Below are positions 33,501 to 40,384 of a stretch of 52,049 bases of DNA, in pieces. Below the pieces are notes generated by a model, which did no database searches, was not told the DNA's origin, and was given only the letters and a program-made list of their open reading frames with translations. Where the stretch lies: the NCBI GenBank assembly GCA_903920865.1, contig CAIXNN010000075.1, positions 1-52,049 of the forward strand. The letters run 5' to 3'. Each line of letters starts with the position of its first letter. Positions within the stretch are counted from its first letter, which is position 1. The translations under genes and the position numbers were made by a program. Source of the stretch: an uncultured Actinomycetes bacterium. Lineage in GTDB: Bacteria; Actinomycetota; Actinomycetes; UBA12327.

Positions 33501-34964
33501 ATGAGACTTCGTGACCGCCTAGAACCAAGTCATCTGTTTGTGGTTGCGCTCCTAGTCGCAATCCTTGGCGTAAGCCTTGGCCCCCTCTCAGATGGTGACG
33601 CTTATTGGCACGTCCTGATCGGACAAGAGATTGCTCGATCAGGACGGCTAAGCGATCTCGGTAATTCTTGGTCGCTGATTACTCCAGCCCACGGATGGCA
33701 AACCTCTCAATGGGGTTTTGAATACTTCATGGGCTGGATTGTTCATATCTGGAACTGGTCCGCACTGATCTGGATGCGCACCCTGTTGGCTATTGCCTTT
33801 CTGGCCTACCTTGCCTTGAGTCTGCTTCCGCGTAAAAGCGCGCGCAGTAACACCGAAAGCTTTACTCCGCTGGCCGCCCTGGTCGCGCTTTTCCTAGTAA
33901 CGGTCCCCACCACGCATGCGCTTCAAGAGCGTCCCATGCTGGCCTCCTTCATCGCGCTGGTCTGGCTCAGTTCCGCGGTCTATAACCAACTGGTGAACGG
34001 GATTCAACCGCGTTGGTACGTGGTGGCCGCAGTCGTACTGCTGTGGTCCAACCTCCACGGCATGTGGGTACTCGCGCCGGCGATGTTTGGCCTAGTAAGT
34101 CTTGGCCTGCTCCTTGATCGAGCGGAAAACTACAAGACCCAAGCACTAACAGCAGCTCGGCTGACACTTATCGCCGCTGTCGCAGGTTGCATTAGCCCAC
34201 TAGGTCCCCGCGGATTGCTTCTGCCGTTCTCTTTCCATTCAGCCACTGCCTACATTGAGGAATGGCAGCCTGTGCGGTTCTTCTCGAGCCAAGCAGCCGG
34301 CTTGATTGCCCTGGTCCTGATCACCATTTTCATTTGGGCTCGACGCAAACAGCGCCTCCCGCTGTCTCAAGTGCTCATACTTGTACTGCTCTTGATTTTT
34401 GGCATGACCGCATACCGCAATATTTTGCCTGCTTCAATTTTGGTGGCACCCTTTGCTGTTGCAGCGATGGGGTCAACGTCCTTGCTCAGAGCTCGGCCAG
34501 GAACTGTTGAGCAACGTAAGGCGTTAGCTGTTGTTTCTACCGTTTTCCTTCTCGCCAGTGCTTGCGGGGTTGTCTATGTCAATGCCCGAGTCAATCCACT
34601 AGCCAAGACAACCCCCCTGGCCATTGCTCAAAAATTGGCCACCATTGATGGTCCTAAACGCGTTCTCAACAATTACAACGCATCTGGAGTCCTCGCTGCC
34701 TTTGGTGGGTCCGATCTCAAACTAGCCATCGACGGTCGCGCGGATCGGGATGGCGGCGACTACATCAAGCAGTACCTCAATGCCGAATCGCTGATTGGGC
34801 CGTGGAAAGACTTAGTGAACTCTGTCAATCCCAACTACGCGGTATTGGCCAGTGACAGTGCCTTAGCTCAAGAACTCCTGACCCACCAGTCCTGGACATT
34901 GATCTCGCGGGATGGCGAATTCACCTTGCTTAAGGCACCCGCAGTTGGTCCTAAAGTTCGTTAA
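33501..34964 (+). CDS. Polytopic membrane protein, GT-C glycosyltransferase-like
   Basis: 487 residues with about 10-11 membrane helices followed by a C-terminal soluble domain (about 370-487). The first outside loop reads SDGDAYWHVLIGQEI near 30-44, an acidic DxD-like motif in the place used by GT-C lipid-sugar transferases, and WQTSQWGFEYFMGWI near 70-84 is similar to that fold. The tail has VLNNYNASGVLAAFGG and AIDGRADRDGGDYI. I cannot name the family with certainty. It follows flp on the same strand by 57 nt, so pilin or surface glycosylation is a plausible inference. It overlaps the end of pimB' by 14 nt, convergently. Confidence 0.6.
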   Translation: MRLRDRLEPSHLFVVALLVAILGVSLGPLSDGDAYWHVLIGQEIARSGRLSDLGNSWSLITPAHGWQTSQWGFEYFMGWIVHIWNWSALIWMRTLLAIAFLAYLALSLLPRKSARSNTESFTPLAALVALFLVTVPTTHALQERPMLASFIALVWLSSAVYNQLVNGIQPRWYVVAAVVLLWSNLHGMWVLAPAMFGLVSLGLLLDRAENYKTQALTAARLTLIAAVAGCISPLGPRGLLLPFSFHSATAYIEEWQPVRFFSSQAAGLIALVLITIFIWARRKQRLPLSQVLILVLLLIFGMTAYRNILPASILVAPFAVAAMGSTSLLRARPGTVEQRKALAVVSTVFLLASACGVVYVNARVNPLAKTTPLAIAQKLATIDGPKRVLNNYNASGVLAAFGGSDLKLAIDGRADRDGGDYIKQYLNAESLIGPWKDLVNSVNPNYAVLASDSALAQELLTHQSWTLISRDGEFTLLKAPAVGPKVR

Positions 34965-36084
34965 GCACTGCAAGCAACCCATTGACTTGCTTGTCCCAGG
35001 TCCAGTTTTCTTCAACCCATACTCGCCCAGCCTGGCCCATTTGATGAGCGCGATCGCGATCGTTAAGAAGCTCAATCAACCGCTGCGCAACCTGATCAAC
35101 ATCGTTGCCGTCAACGCTGAACCCGGTAACGCCTTCGCGAACAGCATCGGGAGCCCCACCACTTCCGCCTCCAACAACGGGCAGTCCAGTAGCGCTGGCC
35201 TCTAAATACACAATGCCAAGCCCCTCAACATCGAGTCCGCCATTGCGGGTGCGACAGGGCATCGCAAAAACATCACCGGCCGCGTAGTGTTCGGGCAGTT
35301 TTGCCCAAGGCACTGAACCGGCGAAAATCACATCGCCGTCAAGATGCGAAGCAGAAACCAACCTTTGCAAGTTCTTGCGTTCTGGTCCCCCACCCACGAT
35401 CAATAGGGCAGCACCTGGCACTGCCTTGTTCACCTGGGACATGGCCCGAATCAAGACATCTTGACCTTTGCGCTTCATTAGCCGCGAAATACACACAATC
35501 ACTGGTCGATCCGTCAGTGAATGAACTGCTCGGACATCAGCGCCATCAATGTCCGGCGAAAACATGGTCGGATCCACCCCGGGCGTGAGTTGGACCATGT
35601 GTGCGGCGGCTTGTGGTCCAACTACCGGAGCGATCAATCCCTGTGTGTAGGAACCAAGGTAGGTCATCACATCAAGGTTCCTACCCACGCGTTTGATGAT
35701 CGAACGCGCAATGGGCCAACGCGTCCAGCCGGCTTCATGACCGTGAGTTAGCCCCACGCATCGTTTGATTCCAGCCTTGCGAAGGAAGGGCACCATCAAA
35801 GCCAGCGGTGCACTAGCGCCAAACAACACCCGATCACAGTCGTACTGATCAATCAGGCGCTTTGCCATCGCCTTGGCTCGTGGACCAGGCAGCAGCACAC
35901 TGGACTTAATGCGCACCACAGGAAATGGCTGTTGTGTGTCAAATTCATCACTTCCGCGCCAAGCTGACGTCATGACCACCACCGAATCTGTCGGCAAACG
36001 CGAGACCAATCCATAGACAAAGGATTGGATTCCGCCAGGCCTGGGTGGAAAGTCATTGGTGATGACCAAAATGCGCTTTGGCAT
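34951..36084 (-). CDS. pimB: PimB'-type phosphatidylinositol mannoside mannosyltransferase (GT4)
   Basis: 377-residue GT-B glycosyltransferase. The N-terminal half has TNDFPPRPGGIQSFVYGL near residues 8-25 (acceptor side, with the GGI loop) and GLTHGHEAGW near 112-121. The C-terminal donor site has SRLMKRKGQDVLI near 199-211, VGGGPER and the EX7E motif EGLGIVYLEA near 287-296. In mycobacteria and corynebacteria PimB' adds the second mannose to PIM1 using GDP-mannose at the cytoplasmic face. The ATG overlaps the upstream peptidase stop (TAATG). The M. tuberculosis equivalent Rv2188c has the same neighbours, Rv2189c and NlpC/P60 Rv2190c, upstream. Confidence 0.88.
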   Translation of the reverse strand: MPKRILVITNDFPPRPGGIQSFVYGLVSRLPTDSVVVMTSAWRGSDEFDTQQPFPVVRIKSSVLLPGPRAKAMAKRLIDQYDCDRVLFGASAPLALMVPFLRKAGIKRCVGLTHGHEAGWTRWPIARSIIKRVGRNLDVMTYLGSYTQGLIAPVVGPQAAAHMVQLTPGVDPTMFSPDIDGADVRAVHSLTDRPVIVCISRLMKRKGQDVLIRAMSQVNKAVPGAALLIVGGGPERKNLQRLVSASHLDGDVIFAGSVPWAKLPEHYAAGDVFAMPCRTRNGGLDVEGLGIVYLEASATGLPVVGGGSGGAPDAVREGVTGFSVDGNDVDQVAQRLIELLNDRDRAHQMGQAGRVWVEENWTWDKQVNGLLAVLNEL

Positions 36085-37484
36085 TAGGCAGCGGCCTTAA
36101 TGGATGCCCGCCAGGCTGCCGTCAATTGTGCGGTGTCGATTCCCAGCTCTTCTCGCAGTGCACGATCAGCGGCCGTTGCTGGATCTGCTTGCCCTAACGC
36201 ATTGCGATACACCCGAAGCAGGGCCTGCTCTGAGTACGTTTGGACGATGTAGCGAACAGCCCACCATGACCCTTCATAGGCCTGATCAAGTTGACCATTC
36301 AGGGGAGAAAAATCCTTGGTCGTGGGCAATCTGGTGGGGACTTGTCCGCTACGGGTTGCCTGAAGCAGATTGGCCGCAATGACGTCTTGTTTGACGCCAG
36401 AATCCTTGTAGCCGAAGTATTCAGCAGTTCCCTCTTCGAGCCAGAGTGGAAAGTCGTTGGGAATCGCGGCACCAGTGGCCACATGCAGGATTTCGTGACG
36501 CAAGACGATGGTTCGACCCAAGGAGTTGATCTTGGCAAAGCCGGAAGGATTCACCCAGACAACGTTAGTGGGGACATCGTCTGGTCCACCGTTGACTTCC
36601 GCCGTGGCTAGCGCGGCTAGGGATGAATAATCGGCGCCATTTCGCCGAAGCAGATTCCCGAGTTCGCGCTGGGAGGCTGGAATGACAATTTCAACCTTGC
36701 GTTGCCAATCACTTCCCCAAAAAGTAGTCACAGCAGCAACTGCCTGACTTGCCTGCTGCATTAAAGATGGTGTGGGTTTGGCTGAGCCCATCACCATCAT
36801 CAAGACATCCGGCCCTTGAACAACGCTCAAATAGTTCTCGTCCCACGGTTGGCGAAATCGACCAGAGTCGATGTCACTGACAACTTTCCAAGTCTGTCCT
36901 TGTGGAATAAAACTCATCGTGCGCAATGCCACGGTCGGCTTGTCACCGAAACCAGTCAGTGCGTACCTGACTTTTACCTGATACGTCTGCGCGTTGGACC
37001 CAAAGGTGCGCCTGACTTGACGCGCAAGAGAACTAGTTTCATCAAGTTTGCCGTCCAACTCGTAGTCCCACTGCTCTAGCGGAAGCTGGTTTAAGTTTGT
37101 TATCAAGCGCAATTGCTTGGTCGTAAAATCAACACTAGATTGTTCACTCGTTTGTAAGAATGCATCGGTTTGCTTAGCTGTAACCGCATTTGCGCGAATG
37201 CTGAGCACCTGAGAGATGGCATTCTGGTCGCGTCGAGCCTGCTCGGCCAAGAGTCCAGCAACCGGTGCGGCCACAGTAGGGCTGACCGGGATTGTTATCG
37301 CAACGCTAGGCGGCGCCCCCGGTGCAGGCTTAGACCCAGCGGGCAAGAGCAGCAGCGTGGGCACGGCCGCCACCGCCAACAGGGCAATGACTGTGGCCAA
37401 GCCAAACCAGAACCGAATCCGCGAATAAAAGTGCGTGGGTGCAGATTTGCCATCATGAGCCGACTGCGCAAAAGACTCACTCAT
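36084..37484 (-). CDS. Membrane-anchored MA-family zinc metallopeptidase-like protein (Rv2189c position)
   Basis: 466 residues. One membrane helix at about 26-48 is followed by a Pro-rich stretch and an extracellular body. The zinc motif is HEILH near 329-333, with a downstream LWLEEGTAEYFGY supplying the third ligand, Glu, as in gluzincin peptidase MA-type domains. The middle region resembles an NTF2-like fold, by hydropathy only. The start at 37484 rather than 9 nt upstream is set by TACTAT 7 nt before it. It is translationally coupled to pimB'. A surface role in wall or glycolipid assembly is inferred from neighbours. Confidence 0.75.
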   Translation of the reverse strand: MSESFAQSAHDGKSAPTHFYSRIRFWFGLATVIALLAVAAVPTLLLLPAGSKPAPGAPPSVAITIPVSPTVAAPVAGLLAEQARRDQNAISQVLSIRANAVTAKQTDAFLQTSEQSSVDFTTKQLRLITNLNQLPLEQWDYELDGKLDETSSLARQVRRTFGSNAQTYQVKVRYALTGFGDKPTVALRTMSFIPQGQTWKVVSDIDSGRFRQPWDENYLSVVQGPDVLMMVMGSAKPTPSLMQQASQAVAAVTTFWGSDWQRKVEIVIPASQRELGNLLRRNGADYSSLAALATAEVNGGPDDVPTNVVWVNPSGFAKINSLGRTIVLRHEILHVATGAAIPNDFPLWLEEGTAEYFGYKDSGVKQDVIAANLLQATRSGQVPTRLPTTKDFSPLNGQLDQAYEGSWWAVRYIVQTYSEQALLRVYRNALGQADPATAADRALREELGIDTAQLTAAWRASIKAAA

Positions 37485-37491
37485 GATTTCC

Positions 37492-37497
37492 ATAGTA
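37492..37497 (-). promoter_or_regulatory. Putative leaderless -10 (TACTAT) for the metallopeptidase-pimB operon
   Basis: Minus-strand TACTAT, 7 nt, then the ATG at 37484. It selects the second of two in-frame ATGs. Confidence 0.5.
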
Positions 37498-37552
37498 GGC
37501 GTGAGGATGCACTAACAACAGAGTTCAAACGTGGGCAAATGACCTAAGTCCG

Positions 37553-38641
37553 CTAAACCCGGCCGGCCCCAACGTAAACACTCGACCAATAGCCACTCAA
37601 TGAAGAAACCTCAACGCCACTGCTTGGATTGGCCGCGTGCACCATCAGACCGCCGCCGATGTACATCCCCACATGCGAAATTGGACTGTAGAAAAACAGC
37701 AGGTCACCGGGTCGCAACTCTGATTGACTCACTCGGCTCGTCGAGCCGTACTGAGCACCTGATTGGTGCGGCAACGAAACACCAGCAGCACGCCACGCAG
37801 CGAGCATCAAGCCAGAACAGTCGAAGGAGTTTGGACCAGCCGCTCCCCACACGTAGCTATCTCCGACTTGAGCCTTGGCGTAGGCAACAGCAATTGCCGC
37901 TCGCCCGGAGCCAACACCGCCGCCAGAAAAACCGCCACCACCATCGGAGGATGATCCTGCAGTTCGAAGCGCCTCACGACTGGCTCGCGCCGACGAAGCC
38001 CGACGGGCCGCAAGGGCTGCCAGGTACCTGGCGCGGTCAGCAGCCGTCAGGCGGTCGAGCAGAGCCTGAGCCTGACGAGCCTTGCTATTGACCGAAGACA
38101 GTGAACTAGCCGCACTGGCCTGGGCGCTCTTCAACGTTCCCAACTCTTGGCCTAGGGCCAGTCGATCTTGGGCCAATCGTTGGCTGGCCGCCTCGGCTCG
38201 ACGAAGGGCTGTGCCCTGTCCGCGGGAGAGTTGATCAAGGGCCGCAGTTTTATTCAAGAAGGTTTTCGGATCATCTGCGAGAAGTAGTTCCAGTGATGAG
38301 TCAAGTCCACCACTTTGATATGCCATCGAAGCTAACGAACCTATGCTTTTTTGGACGCGGTTCAAACTGGCTTGCTCACGATTGATTCGCGACTGGACTG
38401 CAGAGAGTCTTTGTTGGGCATTGGTCACATTGATTTGCGCGCTGAGGTAATTCTCATTGGCATTACTTGCCTGATCATTGAGCGCATTGACTTGGCGCGT
38501 GACTTCTTCGATGCTCAAATTGGGATCGGCCGACGAGGCCAAGCTCGGCGCCAAACTCATCACGAGAGTCGCACAGGCAAGGCAGGCCCACAGGCGGAGT
38601 GTGCCTGAGCCGAACTTGCGTGCTTTGGATCGAGTCGCCAC
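37553..38641 (-). CDS. Secreted NlpC/P60 peptidoglycan endopeptidase with coiled-coil domain
   Basis: 362 residues. A signal peptide (about 1-37, ending ASSA) precedes a long coiled-coil region (about 40-210) that resembles the regulatory helix pair of RipA-type hydrolases. A Gly/Ser linker follows (SSSDGGGGFSGGGVGSG, about 226-242). The C-terminal NlpC/P60 domain carries the catalytic Cys275 in NSFDCSGLMLAAW, and the His in PISHVGMYIGGG. It should cut the D-Glu to diaminopimelate bond in wall peptides. The GTG start has GAGGAG 9 nt upstream. A c-di-AMP riboswitch stands in its leader. Positional equivalent of Rv2190c. Confidence 0.92.
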   Translation of the reverse strand: MATRSKARKFGSGTLRLWACLACATLVMSLAPSLASSADPNLSIEEVTRQVNALNDQASNANENYLSAQINVTNAQQRLSAVQSRINREQASLNRVQKSIGSLASMAYQSGGLDSSLELLLADDPKTFLNKTAALDQLSRGQGTALRRAEAASQRLAQDRLALGQELGTLKSAQASAASSLSSVNSKARQAQALLDRLTAADRARYLAALAARRASSARASREALRTAGSSSDGGGGFSGGGVGSGRAAIAVAYAKAQVGDSYVWGAAGPNSFDCSGLMLAAWRAAGVSLPHQSGAQYGSTSRVSQSELRPGDLLFFYSPISHVGMYIGGGLMVHAANPSSGVEVSSLSGYWSSVYVGAGRV

Positions 38642-38669
38642 GAAGGCGGTCTCCTCTTCCTCGTCTTTA

Positions 38670-38781
38670 CGCCGACCGGGTGAGCTGACGGGTTCGGGCT
38701 GGGAAGGTGGCCCTACGGTCTTGCGACCGATTCACCCCAAATACCTGGGTCCCCGATTCTCGGAAGGTCCGAGATTAGGCG
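38670..38781 (-). ncRNA. c-di-AMP (ydaO/yuaA-type) riboswitch
   Basis: Reading the minus strand, the conserved blocks of the ydaO motif appear in order: CGCCTAATCT, CGGGGACCCA, GGGGTGAATC, a variable hairpin CGGTCGCAAGACCG, TAGGGC, CCCGAACCCGTCAGCT, then GGCGTAAAG. The terminal P1 pairing is CGCC (38778-38781) with GGCG (38670-38673). This RNA class binds c-di-AMP and usually lowers expression of wall hydrolase or ion-transport genes; its use before NlpC/P60 and resuscitation-factor genes is known in actinobacteria. The P1 3' strand lies 13 nt before the GAGGAG ribosome site, with no terminator between. Control of translation is thus more likely than attenuation, which is inference. Confidence 0.9.
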
Positions 38782-38810
38782 AACCGGTCAGGAGCAACCG
38801 GCTGGACATA

Positions 38811-38839
38811 ACCCTAGGCAAGGCCACCTGCAGGCACAA
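38811..38839 (-). promoter_or_regulatory. Promoter of the riboswitch-NlpC/P60 transcript (TTGTGC-17-TAGGGT)
   Basis: On the minus strand TTGTGC (38834-38839), a 17-nt spacer and TAGGGT (38811-38816) are well placed to start transcription near 38803, about 22 nt before the riboswitch P1 stem. Confidence 0.55.
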
Positions 38840-38900
38840 ATTGGGGGCTCGGCGTGGCGAAAGAACCCCGTTTTAACAGGGCTAATGGCCTACCCGCAGC

Positions 38901-38931
38901 CACAAGAGCCCCACGCGTCACAAGAGTCCCA
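38901..38931. repeat. Imperfect 13-bp direct repeat between two minus-strand genes
   Basis: CACAAGAGCCCCA (38901-38913) and CACAAGAGTCCCA (38919-38931) differ at one position, with starts 18 bp apart. They lie just after the stop of the small Cys-rich gene and upstream of the riboswitch promoter. Confidence 0.5.
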
Positions 38932-38937
38932 ACGGCC

Positions 38938-39240
38938 CTATTGAGCCGGCTGGTCCTCACGACCGGTTCCATGACCAAACTCAGGCTCAATTTGGTACTT
39001 CAGGGCCGGAACCAAACCAGCGTGGGCCAAATTCTCTAGCGCGACTTGCTGATCTGAGTCAAGTTCTACCCCTTGGGGTGCCGAACCGAGAAGATAGGTG
39101 ACCACACAGTCTCCACACGCAGTAGGGCGGGCGGTGCATCCATGGCAATCAACCCGAACAAGGCTGTGATCGTGCGCCGGCTCATCAAAGCCTTGGCGGG
39201 TGAGCTCAATGGGCTCACCTACGTGCGACATGTCAGGCAT
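38938..39240 (-). CDS. Small conserved Cys-rich actinobacterial protein, function unknown
   Basis: About 100 residues. The core DCHGCTARPTACGDC holds four cysteines as CxxC-x6-CxxC, a probable metal or Fe-S/zinc knuckle, followed by VVTYLLGSAPQGVELD and a short helical stretch. I recall similar short proteins in actinobacteria at this chromosomal position, but with no known function. The start is uncertain: the ATG at 39240 is taken, another lies 9 nt downstream, and a longer frame would run into the divergent gene. No clear ribosome site or -10 hexamer is seen. Confidence 0.65.
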   Translation of the reverse strand: MPDMSHVGEPIELTRQGFDEPAHDHSLVRVDCHGCTARPTACGDCVVTYLLGSAPQGVELDSDQQVALENLAHAGLVPALKYQIEPEFGHGTGREDQPAQ

Positions 39241-39288
39241 CTGGAATCCAGTGTCCTTCCCATCAGTGATCACCGGGGAGGGTGACCG

Positions 39289-40344
39289 ATGAAATCCACG
39301 GTAAAGGCAGGGTCTGACACAACTTTTCACCTAAATCTGCGGGGCTGGCCGCAGATCAGTGTGCTGTGCCTCAGTGCCCTGCTCATGCTGACTGGGTGCC
39401 AGACCAGCAAGACCCAAAGCGCAGCCCTGACGCCAAGCCAGAGCCCCAGCCTGACGACCAGCTCCAGTGGTCAACCGGTCGAGCCAACAGCCACGGCAAT
39501 TTCACCAACACCAACCCTGCCGGCCCAAGCCGCCATCACGCCAACACAGCCCTGTGGGGCAACAGCCAATCAAGCTCAAAGCGCCATTGACCACGTGGTG
39601 TGGATCGTGATGGAAAACCATGGCCGTAAACAAATCATTAACAATTCCGCTGCGCCCTACTTCAACTCCCTGATCAGCCGCTGCGGATATGCGAGCAATG
39701 ACCACGCGGTGGCCCACCCTTCGCTGCCTAACTACATCGCGATGACGTCAGGAAGCACCCAAAGAATTTATAACGATGCGAGCCCGTTAGATCGCCCGCT
39801 GAATGTGCCGAATATCTTTTCCCAACTAGGCGAAGGTCATTGGAAAACGCTCAGCGAAAACATGCCAGCCCCGTGCTACAAGAAAAACAGTGGCACCTAC
39901 GTGGCTCGACATAACCCCGCCACCTACTACACGAACCTGGCAAGTCAATGTCAAAACCAAGCCTTGCCGTTAACCTCTCCCCTTGATCTGACCGCTCCAT
40001 TTACGATGATTGTCCCCGATCAAAAGAGCAACACCCATGACACCAGCGTTGCCTACGGTGATAACTGGCTTTCGAAATTCGTGCCAACCTTGATTGAGAG
40101 TTCGCCATATCAAGCCGGCCGTTTGGTCATATTCGTGACCTACGACGAAGATGAAAATAGTGGTGACACCTCGAATCCGATAGCAACCGTTGCCATCTCA
40201 CCGCGGACCAAGCCCGGCACTGTGGACCCGAGCTATGCCACCCACTACACCCTGCTGCGAACCACTCAGGAGTTATTGCGCCTACCACTGCTGGGCAAGG
40301 CCAGTACGGCTTCAAGCTTTATCAGCGCCTTCAACCTGGGCTAA
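39289..40344 (+). CDS. Phosphoesterase-family lipoprotein (acid phosphatase/phospholipase C-like)
   Basis: 351 residues. A signal sequence ends in the lipobox LTGC, with Cys36 as the lipid anchor. A Ser/Thr/Pro-rich linker runs to about residue 95. The PF04185-type catalytic domain follows: IVMENHGRK near 108-116 (metal-binding Asn/His), NDHAVAHPSLPNYIAM near 139-154 (nucleophile and His), and VTYDEDENSGD near 281-291. It should release phosphate or headgroups outside the cell, useful for phosphorus scavenging. The ATG has GGAGG 7 nt upstream. Divergent from the Cys-rich gene. Substrate not assignable. Confidence 0.83.
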   Translation: MKSTVKAGSDTTFHLNLRGWPQISVLCLSALLMLTGCQTSKTQSAALTPSQSPSLTTSSSGQPVEPTATAISPTPTLPAQAAITPTQPCGATANQAQSAIDHVVWIVMENHGRKQIINNSAAPYFNSLISRCGYASNDHAVAHPSLPNYIAMTSGSTQRIYNDASPLDRPLNVPNIFSQLGEGHWKTLSENMPAPCYKKNSGTYVARHNPATYYTNLASQCQNQALPLTSPLDLTAPFTMIVPDQKSNTHDTSVAYGDNWLSKFVPTLIESSPYQAGRLVIFVTYDEDENSGDTSNPIATVAISPRTKPGTVDPSYATHYTLLRTTQELLRLPLLGKASTASSFISAFNLG

Positions 40345-40371
40345 GGCCTAAGTCATGTCTGATGCGCTCTC

Positions 40372-40377
40372 TAGCGT
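40372..40377 (+). promoter_or_regulatory. Putative leaderless -10 (TAGCGT) for the nuclease gene
   Basis: TAGCGT, 7 nt, then the ATG at 40385. It favours this start over an in-frame ATG at 40355. Confidence 0.5.
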
Positions 40378-40384
40378 GAAGGAC

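Noticed and set aside
40355-40384. Upstream ATG as the nuclease start
   Set aside because: The TAGCGT hexamer at 40372 lies downstream of this ATG and 7 nt before the next in-frame ATG. It has no ribosome site of its own, so 40385 is the better start.
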